A DNA stretch of 64,000 nt from Streptomyces tauricus. GTDB lineage: Bacteria > Actinomycetota > Actinomycetes > Streptomycetales > Streptomycetaceae. The position numbers were made by a program, and so were the translations under genes. Positions 1 through 8,358 of this stretch are shown here, piece by piece. Each line of letters begins with the position of its first letter. Position 1 is the first letter of the stretch. Below the pieces are notes generated by a model. The model did no database searches. It was not told where the DNA came from and saw only the letters and a list, made by a program, of their open reading frames with translations. The stretch spans positions 124,001-188,000 of the forward strand of contig NZ_BMVY01000004.1 of NCBI RefSeq assembly GCF_014650955.1, read 5' to 3'.

Positions 1-329
1 CGGGGCAGCCCCGACGCGGTGTTCTCGGGGAAGCTGGAGACCCACTTGATGCCGTCCACCCCGATGTCCCCGCCGATCGACGCCGGCAGCGCGATGATCC
101 GCGACGACGGGCGGTCGGGGAAGCGCAGGAAGTACGACGGCGGGTTCACCGAGTCGCCGGCCCCGTGCAGCCGGTACACCCGCTCGACGAGGTCCGCGAT
201 CTCGGACTCCCGCCCTTCCAGGGCCTGCTGGACCTGGGCGCCGGAGATGACGGAGAACGGGGGAGCGGTGCGCGTCCCGGGTACCTCGGGCGTCCCGGCG
301 GTCCGCGCCGCCTGTTCCGTGCCGGTCAT
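1..329 (-). CDS. sbnB: SbnB-like 2,3-diaminopropionate biosynthesis dehydrogenase (partial)
   Basis: Only the N-terminal 109 codons are present; the gene runs off the left edge. The visible part carries FSVISGAQVQQALEGRE, then RLHGAGDSVNPPSYFLRFPD and DGIKWVSSFPEN. This is the N-terminal signature of the ornithine cyclodeaminase/mu-crystallin superfamily and reads most like SbnB, the NAD-dependent N-(2-amino-2-carboxyethyl)-L-glutamate dehydrogenase that releases L-2,3-diaminopropionate (Dap) in staphyloferrin B synthesis. The ATG at 329 overlaps the TGA of the dioxygenase gene by 4 nt (ATGA), so it is translationally coupled to the operon. An SbnA-like partner would be expected beyond the edge. 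The NAD-binding half is not visible, so a plain ornithine cyclodeaminase is possible but less likely. Confidence 0.82.
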   Translation of the reverse strand, partial: MTGTEQAARTAGTPEVPGTRTAPPFSVISGAQVQQALEGRESEIADLVERVYRLHGAGDSVNPPSYFLRFPDRPSSRIIALPASIGGDIGVDGIKWVSSFPENTASGLP

Positions 330-1327
330 GCGGTCCTCACTTCGGTCGTGGGTGTGCAGTCGGTCAGCCGGACCGGGTCGGCCAGTGCGGCGAGCACCTC
401 GCGCGGGCCGTCGAAGGGCTCCCTGCTGTGCGCGGTGCGGATGTTGTCGACGATCATCAGGTCGCCGGAGCGCCACGGCTCGCGGGCGGTGTGGGCCTCG
501 TACACCTCGTTGATCTGCCGGACGACGTCCTCGCCGATCGGGTCGCCGTTGCCGTGGCGGGTGTTGAAGGGCAGCCCGTCGGGGCCGTAGACGTCCACCA
601 GGTACTCCCGCACCTCGGGATCCATCGTCCACTCGTTCAGGAAGGCGATCTGGTTGAACCAGCAGAGCCGTCCCGTGACGGGGTGCCGGACCACCGCGGC
701 GCGGCGCTGGCGGGTGTGCAGGGAGCCGTCGCTCTGCCAGGCGAACTCGATGGCGTGGGCGCGGCAGTAGCGTTCGACGGCGGCGCGGTCCTCGGTGCCG
801 AAGGCCTCGCCGACCGACGCCCCGATCTCGTCGTTGTACGTCCGGGTGAGCAGCCAGCCCTCCCGGGCGAACCGTTCGGTGAGGCCGGCGGGCAGCGCGT
901 CGAGCACGGTGGGCGCGTCGGCGACGGCGGTGGCGCCGCCCTCGGCCGGCGCGTCGAGGCACGCGAACAGCATCAGGGCGGGGAACTCGACGGCGTAACT
1001 CAGCTCGTGGTGCATGCACATCTGCTGGTTGGGCGGCCACTTGGTGGACGAGTACACCCCGTCCGCGTACGTCCGCCGGGGCGCGAAGGACTCCCGGTCG
1101 GGCATCAGGCCGGTGGCCAGGCGCCGGAACACGTCCCCGGTCGTGTCCGGGTCGCTCAGCCCCAGACCGCGGACCAGGACGCTGCCGTGCTCGGCGACCA
1201 CGGCGCGCAGCGCGTCGCGGTGGACGGCCGCCCAGCCCGCCGTGTCCCCCGCCACGTCGGCGCGCAGGATCGGCGGGCGGCCGGGACTCAGGTCGACGTC
1301 GGGCAGCAGCGTCGGGGTCGAGGACAT
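326..1327 (-). CDS. TauD/SyrP-family Fe(II)/2-oxoglutarate dioxygenase
   Basis: A 333-residue protein of the TauD/TfdA superfamily, in the branch with SyrP and AsnO, which hydroxylate free or carrier-bound amino acids in peptide biosynthesis. Visible features are an iron-binding HxE pair in QMCMHHELSY, the distal histidine in DNIRTAHSREPF, and a FNTRHGNGDPI segment before it. The start is ATG 1327 with GGAAGGAA upstream. It sits between the adenylation gene (104-nt gap) and the SbnB-like gene (4-nt overlap), so it belongs to the operon. By inference it could hydroxylate the activated amino acid (Dap or another residue) or a precursor; the sequence does not show the substrate. Confidence 0.88.
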   Translation of the reverse strand: MSSTPTLLPDVDLSPGRPPILRADVAGDTAGWAAVHRDALRAVVAEHGSVLVRGLGLSDPDTTGDVFRRLATGLMPDRESFAPRRTYADGVYSSTKWPPNQQMCMHHELSYAVEFPALMLFACLDAPAEGGATAVADAPTVLDALPAGLTERFAREGWLLTRTYNDEIGASVGEAFGTEDRAAVERYCRAHAIEFAWQSDGSLHTRQRRAAVVRHPVTGRLCWFNQIAFLNEWTMDPEVREYLVDVYGPDGLPFNTRHGNGDPIGEDVVRQINEVYEAHTAREPWRSGDLMIVDNIRTAHSREPFDGPREVLAALADPVRLTDCTPTTEVRTA

Positions 1328-1431
1328 CGTGTGGTTCCTTCCGGTCTCGCGCGGTTCGAACCGCGCGTGGCCGCGCGGGTGGTCGTGGATCGGTTCCTGT
1401 GCCGGTTTCCGGGCCCGGTCCTCGGCGCGGT

Positions 1432-3810
1432 TCACGACGCCTCCCGGGCCGGGGCGTCGAGCAGTCCCGCCAGGTCGGCGAGGACGGGGAGGCGGGCGAC
1501 GTCCTTGAGGGTGATGGCCCGGTCCAGGGCGACCGCCAGCTTCACCGCCGCGAGGGAGGTGCCGCCGCGCTCGAAGAAGTGGTCCAGGCGGCCGATCCGG
1601 TCCCGCGGGATGCCCAGCACCTGCGCCCAGGCCGCCGCCAGGCGCCGTTCGCCCGGGGTGTCCGGCGCGTGTGCGCCGTCCTGGCCGCCCGTACCGCTGC
1701 CGGCGGAGTCGAGGTCCTCGGCGAGCGCGGTCAGCGTCCTGCGGTCGATCTTGCCGTTGGCGGTCAGCGGCAGGCTCTCGCGCCGGTGGACGGCCGACGG
1801 CACCATGTACGCCGGAAGCGACCCGGCGAGCCGTTCCAGGACCGCTTCCGGGTCGAGCGGTTCGGGACCGGCGCAGAACGCCACGAGCCGCGTGCCGCCC
1901 GCGACGACCACGGCGCCGTCCCGGACCCCGGGCGCCCGCAGGAGCGCGTTCTCGATCTCGCCGATCTCGATGCGGAAGCCGCGGATCTTCACCTGGCTGT
2001 CCCGGCGGCCCAGGAACTCCAGCTTCCCGTCGGGCAGCCACCGGCCGTGGTCCCCGCTGCGGTAGAGCCGCTCACCGGGGCGGTACGGGTCGTCCATGAA
2101 CGCGGCCTTCGTGCGCTCGGGGTCGTTGACGTACCCGCGGCCGACGCACACCCCGGAGAAGACGATCTCGCCGGGCGCGCCGAGCGGGACGGGCGACAGG
2201 TGCTCGTCGACGACGTACACGCGCACGTTGGCGACAGGCCGGCCGAGCGGGACCCGGTCCTCGTCGGGCACCCGGGTCATGACCTCGTGGTTGGTGTCGT
2301 CGGAGGTCTCGGTCAGGCCGTACGCGTTGGCGAGGCGGATGCCCGGCTCGGCCGCGAACCAGCGCTGGACGAGTTCCTTCTTGACGGCCTCGCCGGTGAC
2401 CGACACGCAGTGCAGGTCGGGCAGTTCGCGTGGCCGCCGCTCCAGTTCGGCGAGGACGGCTTCGAGATACGACGGGACGACCTGGAGGACGTTGACCCCG
2501 CCCCGCGTGATCGTGTCCACGAACCGGGGCACGTCCAGGATCACCTCCTGGGCGACCAGCAGGGTCCGCCCGCCGACCAGCAGCGCGGAGACGAGCTGCC
2601 ACAGCGAGATGTCGAAGCACTGGGGCGCCGTCTGCGCGACGACCTGCCCCTCGCCGACGCCCAGGTCGTCGATCTTGGCGAGGACGTGGTTGACGAACCC
2701 CGCGTGCTCGCACATCGCGCCCTTGGGCTCGCCGGTGGAGCCGGAGGTGAAGTAGATGTAGGCGAGCTGGTCCGCGGCGACCGCGACACCGAGGTCGCCG
2801 TCGGCGTGGTCCTCCGCGTAGGCGTCCTCGACGCGCAGGGTACGGGCGCCGGTGTCGGCCCCCTCCAGCGTGGCGGTGCTGCCGGCCTCGGTCAGGACCA
2901 GCTCGCAGCCGGCGCGCCTGAGCGTCCTCTCGATGCGCCCGGCCGGGAAGTGCGGCTCGATGGGCAGATAGACGCCGCCCGCCTTGAGGACCGCGAGGAC
3001 GCCGGCCATCCAGTCCAGATCGCGTTCCATGACGAGGGCGACGACCCCCTCGGGGCGCAGCCCACGGGCGAGCAGCGCCCGGCCGATCCGGTTGGCCCGC
3101 GCGTTCAGCTCGCGGTACGTCCACTCCTCGTCCCCCTGGACGGCGGCGACGGCGTCCGGGTGCGCGGCCACCCGCTCCTCGAACAGCTCGTGGACGCGGC
3201 GGTCCGGCAGTGCGCGGTGCGGTCCGGCCAGCCCGTCGAGCTGGAACCGCAGTTCGTCGTCGCCCAGGAGGCCGTGCCGGTCGTGCCCGGCGTCCGGGTC
3301 CGCGGTCAGCAGGCGGAGCGCGGTCAGGTGGTAGCCGGCGACACGGGCGGCGGCACCGGCGTCCAGGACGTCGGTGCGGTAGCGCAGCCGAAGGGAGCGG
3401 TCCGCCACGCCCACGCGCAGCACGGCGTCAGCGGTGTCCTGGGCGTCCTCGGCGCTGTCGCCGCCGTGCGGGTCGAGCACGGCCGCGAAGGGGACCGGGG
3501 CGCCGCCCGCCTCCCGCACGGGCGGCTCCCCGGCCGGTTCGTGGGCGGCCTCGCGGACCGCCAGGTCCGCCTGTGCCAGCAGGTCGCGCCAGGTGCCGGG
3601 GCCGACGGTCAGCCGGCGGGGCAGCGGCGCCGCGCCCCGCGCGCCGACGTAGCCGGTGACGACCTCGCGTTCACCGGACAGGGCCGCGAGGACCGTGGCG
3701 TGTGCGGCCAGGAGCGCGGACGGCTCCGTCGTCAGGCCGTCGGGCAGCGGGACTTCGTACTCCGCCGTGCCCGGGACCGGGTCGAGCGTCCACCTCGGGA
3801 TCGTGTCCAT
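1432..3810 (-). CDS. NRPS protein: partial condensation-like N-terminus, adenylation domain, carrier domain
   Basis: A 792-residue cytoplasmic NRPS protein. About 200 N-terminal residues resemble only the C-terminal half of a condensation domain, with no HHxxxDG motif. An adenylation domain follows with A3 YFTSGSTGEPKG, A5 NAYGLTE, A7 YRSGDHGRWLPDG, A8 KIRGFRIEIGEIE and A10 PLTANGKIDRRTL. The specificity-loop start reads CFDISLW, so the first code residues are Asp, Ile and Trp. The C-terminus is a peptidyl-carrier domain with DHFFERGGTSL, whose Ser takes phosphopantetheine. Start is ATG 3810 behind a G-rich Shine-Dalgarno. The protein activates one amino acid; Dap is the best guess from the neighbouring SbnB-like gene, but this is context only. 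It lies 36 nt after the Pls-type gene. Confidence 0.9.
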   Translation of the reverse strand: MDTIPRWTLDPVPGTAEYEVPLPDGLTTEPSALLAAHATVLAALSGEREVVTGYVGARGAAPLPRRLTVGPGTWRDLLAQADLAVREAAHEPAGEPPVREAGGAPVPFAAVLDPHGGDSAEDAQDTADAVLRVGVADRSLRLRYRTDVLDAGAAARVAGYHLTALRLLTADPDAGHDRHGLLGDDELRFQLDGLAGPHRALPDRRVHELFEERVAAHPDAVAAVQGDEEWTYRELNARANRIGRALLARGLRPEGVVALVMERDLDWMAGVLAVLKAGGVYLPIEPHFPAGRIERTLRRAGCELVLTEAGSTATLEGADTGARTLRVEDAYAEDHADGDLGVAVAADQLAYIYFTSGSTGEPKGAMCEHAGFVNHVLAKIDDLGVGEGQVVAQTAPQCFDISLWQLVSALLVGGRTLLVAQEVILDVPRFVDTITRGGVNVLQVVPSYLEAVLAELERRPRELPDLHCVSVTGEAVKKELVQRWFAAEPGIRLANAYGLTETSDDTNHEVMTRVPDEDRVPLGRPVANVRVYVVDEHLSPVPLGAPGEIVFSGVCVGRGYVNDPERTKAAFMDDPYRPGERLYRSGDHGRWLPDGKLEFLGRRDSQVKIRGFRIEIGEIENALLRAPGVRDGAVVVAGGTRLVAFCAGPEPLDPEAVLERLAGSLPAYMVPSAVHRRESLPLTANGKIDRRTLTALAEDLDSAGSGTGGQDGAHAPDTPGERRLAAAWAQVLGIPRDRIGRLDHFFERGGTSLAAVKLAVALDRAITLKDVARLPVLADLAGLLDAPAREAS

Positions 3811-3846
3811 TCTGTGTTCCCCCCTGTGTTCCTTTACGTGCCGTGG

Positions 3847-6342
3847 TCAGGCGCGCCGCTGTTCGGCCGCCGGGTTCCCGCCCCAGTGCGCCCCCGGCGG
3901 TACCTCCTCGCCCTTCATCAGGAAGGAGTCGGCGGCGATGACGGCGGCGTCCCCCACCGACGCGCCGTAGTGGACGAGCGCGCCGACGCCGAGCGTGACG
4001 CCGCTGCCGATCTCGATGTGGTCGGACTTGAAGGTGCCGTCCTCCTGCGAGTGCGACTGGATCTTGCTGTGCGCGCCGAGGGTGCAGTCGTCCCCGATGG
4101 CGGTGAGCGTGCGCTCGGTGATGTAGGCCCCGTCGTCGAAGACCCGGCGGCCGATACGGACCCCGAGGAGCCGCCAGAGCAGGCTCTTGAACGGGGTGCC
4201 GTTGTAGAGGGCGAAGTGCGTGTCCGGGATCTTCCACAGCCGCTCGTGCCGCCAGAAGAGCGGGTCGTAGATGGAGTGCAGCCGCGGCTGGAGCGGCCGG
4301 AACCGCAGGATGACCCGCTCCACCAGCGCGTAGTAGCCGGTGGTGAACGCGACGCCGACGAGCAGGGACGCCCCGATCAGCAGACCGCCGGCGGTGCCGT
4401 ACTCCCCGTACAGGTCGAAGGCGGCGAAGCCGAGGACCGTGAGGGCGAACCAGTCGAACCATCGCAGGAACAGGAACAGGCCCATGGTGCCCAGGTTGTG
4501 ACGGTTCTTCGCGGCGAGGCGGCGGCGCAGCTCGTCGCCCTCGCGCAGGTGGTCGAAGCGGGTGTCGCGCTCCACGGTCCGCGGGATCTCGAAGGGCGGC
4601 GAGCCCAGCAGGCCGACCCCTTCGCGGACCTCCCCGTCCAGCGGAACCATGACCTTCGTCGCCAGCAGGACGTTCTCGCCCGTGCGGCCCCCCACCGGAT
4701 AGGCGATGTGGTTGCCCAGGAAGCTGTTCGGTCCGATCGTCGCGCGCGAGACGCGGAACGACGAGCCCGAGAACTCGGCGTTCATGATCGACAGCCCGTC
4801 GGCGACCATCGTGCCGCGCCCGACGGTGGCCAGGAACGGCGTCTCGTGCGCCACGCCCGTGCCGAAGTTGGAGCCGGTCTGCTCGACGTGCGAGAGGTCG
4901 TACCCGATGGCCCGCAGGTAGTGGACGATGTACGAGCTGTCCCCGCACAGCCACTTGAAGAACTTCACGTTGGTCAGCCGCGCGACGGAACGCTGCACCG
5001 AGTAGTGGAAGCCGTAGAGCGGGTAGACCCGGTCCGGCTCCAGGAAGCGGTTCAGCAGCCGCGGGACCACGGTCCCGACGGCGAGGCCGACCACGACGAA
5101 GCCCACGAAGAGCGCGACCGACAGGGCGAACGCCTCGGCGTAGAACCGTCCCGACGTGATGTGCTGCGCCTCCCGGTCCAGCAGCACGTCCAGCGAGGGC
5201 GCCACCGTCAGCAGCAGGTACGCGCCCCCGACGAGGAGCGGCATGGTGACCAGGAGCGTCTGCAGGACGGTGGCCAGGCCGTAGCCCACCCGGCGCGCGG
5301 TGCCGCACTCCGCAGGGGCGACCCGTACGTAGTCCACGTCCGTGCGCTGGGCCGGCGAGCCGTGCCAGTGCTGTCCGGCCGGCACCTCCGCGCCGCCGTA
5401 CAGCGCCGAGGCGTGGCCCAGCTGGGATCCGTCGCCCATGACGCTGCCGATGTCGAGGACGGTGTTCTCGCCGACGAACACGTCCTGGCCCAGCGTGACC
5501 CGGCCGGTGCGGATGCGCCCGGCGTGCGCCTGGTAGCAGAGGAAGTGCGAGTCCTTGCGGATCACGGTGTTCGCGCCGACCGTGAACAGGTCGGTGCAGA
5601 CCGGGACCGCGTGGGAGAGGATCGTGACGTTCCTGCCGATCCGCGCGCCCAGGGCCCGCAGATAGAGCACGTAGAGCGGGTTGCCGGCGAACAGGACCAT
5701 CGGGTTCGCGTGCAGCAGCACCTTCACGGTCCAAAAGCGCAGATAGGCCAGGCTCCAGATCGGGAACTCGGTCTCCTTCCAGCGGCCGACCAGCACCCAC
5801 TTGGCCACCACCGGCAGGGTGCACAGGCCGACGAAGACACCGCCGCCGAAGAGGGCCGACCGCAGGTAGACGTCCACGACGCCGTCACCGGCCGACACCC
5901 AGTCGTACCCCTGGGCGGTGACGAGCCCGGACAGCAGGCAGTACAGCGCGAAGACCAGGAACTGCACCGCCCCGCACAGGGCGTACCGCGCGCCGCTGAC
6001 CGGTACGGGCGGCGCGGCCGGTTCCGCCGGCGGCGCGGGCTCCTCGGCCGGGACCTCGGACAGCGCCGCCGCCAGGCCGCGGATCGTCGGGTGGCCGTAT
6101 ACGTCCCGCATCGACACGGCCGGCAGGTCGGGGTGCTTCCTGACCCGGGCGCAGAAATGTGCCATCACCAGGGAGTTGGCACCGAGGTCGTCGAAGAAGT
6201 GACTGTCGACGGGGACCCGCTCGGCGCGTACGACACCGGCGAGCACCTCCGCGAGGACAGGTTCGATCCCGTTGACCGGGTCGCGGGTGGCCACGGACAG
6301 CGTCGGAGCGACGGTCGCGACCTCAGTGGGATTTCCCACCAC
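3847..6342 (-). CDS. Carrier domain fused to Pls-type NRPS terminal membrane domain
   Basis: An 831-residue membrane protein. Residues about 25-95 are a carrier domain with FFDDLGANSLVM (phosphopantetheine Ser57). The rest alternates predicted membrane helices with three left-handed-beta-helix (hexapeptide) segments, for example LGARIGRNVTILSHAVPV, RATIGPNSFLGNHIAYPVGG and LGVRIGRRVFDDGAYITE. This matches the terminal domain of Pls/PosA synthetases such as epsilon-poly-L-lysine synthetase, where three tandem domains flanked by six helices join monomers. Those family proteins usually begin with an A domain on the same chain; here it is on the next gene. Start is GTG 6342 with AAGGAG six nt upstream. 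It is the first gene of the operon, so it is read before its adenylation partner. Confidence 0.88.
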   Translation of the reverse strand: MVGNPTEVATVAPTLSVATRDPVNGIEPVLAEVLAGVVRAERVPVDSHFFDDLGANSLVMAHFCARVRKHPDLPAVSMRDVYGHPTIRGLAAALSEVPAEEPAPPAEPAAPPVPVSGARYALCGAVQFLVFALYCLLSGLVTAQGYDWVSAGDGVVDVYLRSALFGGGVFVGLCTLPVVAKWVLVGRWKETEFPIWSLAYLRFWTVKVLLHANPMVLFAGNPLYVLYLRALGARIGRNVTILSHAVPVCTDLFTVGANTVIRKDSHFLCYQAHAGRIRTGRVTLGQDVFVGENTVLDIGSVMGDGSQLGHASALYGGAEVPAGQHWHGSPAQRTDVDYVRVAPAECGTARRVGYGLATVLQTLLVTMPLLVGGAYLLLTVAPSLDVLLDREAQHITSGRFYAEAFALSVALFVGFVVVGLAVGTVVPRLLNRFLEPDRVYPLYGFHYSVQRSVARLTNVKFFKWLCGDSSYIVHYLRAIGYDLSHVEQTGSNFGTGVAHETPFLATVGRGTMVADGLSIMNAEFSGSSFRVSRATIGPNSFLGNHIAYPVGGRTGENVLLATKVMVPLDGEVREGVGLLGSPPFEIPRTVERDTRFDHLREGDELRRRLAAKNRHNLGTMGLFLFLRWFDWFALTVLGFAAFDLYGEYGTAGGLLIGASLLVGVAFTTGYYALVERVILRFRPLQPRLHSIYDPLFWRHERLWKIPDTHFALYNGTPFKSLLWRLLGVRIGRRVFDDGAYITERTLTAIGDDCTLGAHSKIQSHSQEDGTFKSDHIEIGSGVTLGVGALVHYGASVGDAAVIAADSFLMKGEEVPPGAHWGGNPAAEQRRA

Positions 6343-7125
6343 TTGATCTCCTTGCTGGTGATTGCTCGTACTTGTGGACTGTTCGGAGTGTTTGGCACCT
6401 CGGATGGGAATACGAAGGATTCACGCCCGCAGTTTCATCACGCCCCTGAATTGGTGACGAAAGATGTTCTGGTGAACCACGGTGATTCCTGTGTGACTCC
6501 GGTGTGCCGGAAGGTAGAGTTGTTTCTCGTGCAAGCCGAGTTGCGCCGCGGCAGGCGAGAAGAGGTTGTTCGGGAAGTGTGAGAAGTGGCCGCGTGGAAA
6601 AGGCGCAGTGCAGCACGGCATGATCCGCGTGGGAACCACGCGGATCACGGGTAACGCGGCTGTGTCGGACCCTCCTCCGGGCCCTTCTGAGTCCCCCCGT
6701 GTCGTGGTGCCACTGAGCCGTCCCCACGTGCCCAGCGCAATGCAATCCGAATTGTTTCGGCGGGCTCATGAACGGGTCAAGGGCGTTTCGGACTGTGGCG
6801 CTTTCTCGCTGTTCGATGCTTCAACGCCCACCACCCTGAATGATCTCGTCCGGCCGTCTCACCGGGGAACTCACCCGTGGACGGTACATGTGTTGTTGCG
6901 TATTCCACTTCTGCAGGGCAGGTGAATCGGCCACGCGGTCATGACAGAAAAAGGGTTCGATTTATCTTTACGATTAACGCGGAATTGCTGACGCTTTTCC
7001 GACGTATGACGGAACCGGATCAGTACCGTCCCGCCACCGGGTCGCGTACGCCGCTCCCGCCACACCGGCTCCGGTCGCGGCACCGGGGGATGAGTGCGAC
7101 CCCGCGCGGCGGATACCTTTAGGGC
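6343..7125. other. Long divergent intergenic/leader region
   Basis: This is 783 bases between the divergent NRPS operon and the YihY gene. It is visibly less GC-rich than its surroundings and has no frame with actinobacterial third-position bias; the short open frames in it look like chance. It contains one perfect palindrome (6621-6647) about 280 bp upstream of the NRPS GTG start. The right end carries a TACCTT -10-like hexamer at 7114-7119, six nt before the YihY start. Confidence 0.6.
6621..6647. promoter_or_regulatory. Perfect 12-bp inverted repeat upstream of the NRPS operon
   Basis: The arms TGATCCGCGTGG and CCACGCGGATCA are exact reverse complements around a GAA spacer. There is no T tract and no gene ends here, so an operator for a dimeric regulator is more likely than a terminator. 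The regulator is not identifiable in the window. Confidence 0.6.
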
Positions 7126-8289
7126 GTGCAGCCAGCAAGTGAACCCCCTCAGAGGACGTCCGGTCGTCTCCACCGGGCGCGTGCCCTCTATCGGAACGTC
7201 TCGAAGCGCAGGACCGCCTGGCTGCTGCTCAAGGACACCGTGAACTCGTGCATCGAGTACCGCATCCTCGGACTCGCGGCGGAGGCGGCGTTCTTCACGC
7301 TGCTGTCCGTGCCGCCGCTGCTGCTGAGCATGATCGGCCTGCTGGGCTACGTCGACGACTGGACCGGCGCCGACACCATCGCCAGCGTGGAGACCAGCCT
7401 CCTGGAGGCCTCCCGCACGGTCCTCACCGACAAGGGCGTCGCCCAGATCGCCGAACCGCTCCTGCACGACGTCATGGAGGGAGGCCGGCCCGACGTCATC
7501 TCCCTGGGCTTCCTGTTCGCCCTGTGGTCCGGCTCGCGCGCGGTGAACGTCTTCATCGACACCATCACCGTGATGTACGGCCTCGACGGGGTCCGCGGCA
7601 TCGTCAGGACCCGCCTGATGGCCTTCCTGCTCTTCCTCGTGGCCCTGCTGATCGGCTCGGTCGCCCTGCCGCTGATGGTCGCGGGCCCCGACGCCGTGGT
7701 GAACGTCGTGCCGTGGTCGACGACCGTCGTACAGGTGCTCTACTGGCCCGTCGTCATCGTCCTGTCCATCGTCTTCCTGACGACGCTGTACCACGTGTCG
7801 GTGCCGGTGCGTTCACCGTGGATCGAGGACGTGCCCGGCGCGCTCGTGGCGCTCACCATGTGGGTGCTGGGCAGCCTCCTGCTGCGCATCTACCTGACGA
7901 ACACCGTCGAGGGCCCCACCATCTACGGCTCCCTGGCCGCGCCCGTCGCCGTCCTCCTGTGGATCGGTGTCGCCGCCTTCGCGGTGCTCGTGGGCGCCGC
8001 CGTGAACGCGGCCATCGACCGCGTCTGGCCCGCCGCCGCCACCGCCGCGGCCCGCGCCGTCAACGAGCGGCTGCGCGCCGAGCAGGCCGCCGACCTGGTG
8101 GCCCGCGCGGCGGCGGCCCGCGCCGCGCAGGCCGAGGACGGCTACGACGACCCCGACGACCCGGACATGCCCTCCGAGTTCCCGGAGCGCTGGTCCCGTT
8201 TCCTGCCCCCGGAGGACGTCACCTCCCGGCTGCGCACCCACGCCAAGTCCACCCCCAAGAACAGCGACGAGCCGCCCGCGCCGCAGTGA
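7126..8289 (+). CDS. YihY/BrkB family inner-membrane protein
   Basis: A 387-residue integral membrane protein of the YihY/virulence-factor BrkB family, whose biochemical role is unsettled (older names call it ribonuclease BN, now considered wrong). Family hallmarks are AAEAAFFTLLSVPPLLL near the N-terminus, LWSGSRAVNVFIDTI, TTLYHVSVPVR and SLAAPVAVLLWI. About six hydrophobic segments are visible, then a cytoplasmic tail rich in Ala and acidic residues. The GTG start at 7126 has a TACCTT -10-like hexamer only six nt upstream and no Shine-Dalgarno, which suggests a leaderless mRNA. A strong hairpin follows the stop. It is divergent from the NRPS operon and probably unrelated to it. Confidence 0.92.
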   Translation: MQPASEPPQRTSGRLHRARALYRNVSKRRTAWLLLKDTVNSCIEYRILGLAAEAAFFTLLSVPPLLLSMIGLLGYVDDWTGADTIASVETSLLEASRTVLTDKGVAQIAEPLLHDVMEGGRPDVISLGFLFALWSGSRAVNVFIDTITVMYGLDGVRGIVRTRLMAFLLFLVALLIGSVALPLMVAGPDAVVNVVPWSTTVVQVLYWPVVIVLSIVFLTTLYHVSVPVRSPWIEDVPGALVALTMWVLGSLLLRIYLTNTVEGPTIYGSLAAPVAVLLWIGVAAFAVLVGAAVNAAIDRVWPAAATAAARAVNERLRAEQAADLVARAAAARAAQAEDGYDDPDDPDMPSEFPERWSRFLPPEDVTSRLRTHAKSTPKNSDEPPAPQ

Positions 8290-8294
8290 CGCGG

Positions 8295-8325
8295 CAGCCC
8301 CGCCGCGGTGACCGCGGCGGGGCTG
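8295..8325. terminator. Bidirectional hairpin terminator
   Basis: A perfect 14-bp stem (CAGCCCCGCCGCGG paired with its exact complement) with a TGA loop. It starts six nt after the YihY stop and precedes the convergent end of the NmrA-like gene, so it probably serves both. There is no U tract, as is common in Streptomyces. Confidence 0.85.
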
Positions 8326-8358
8326 TCAGGCCGATCCGGGAGGCGGGGGCTGAGGGCG

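Noticed and set aside
1399..6582. A 1,727-codon plus-strand open frame opposite the NRPS genes
   Set aside because: It is the antisense of three well-supported minus-strand genes; its amino-acid composition (Arg, Asp, Val, Gly, Gln) shows no domain and its third-position bias is that of a shadow.
6421..6925. Short open frames in the leader of the NRPS operon
   Set aside because: They lack codon bias, a ribosome site and protein-like composition.
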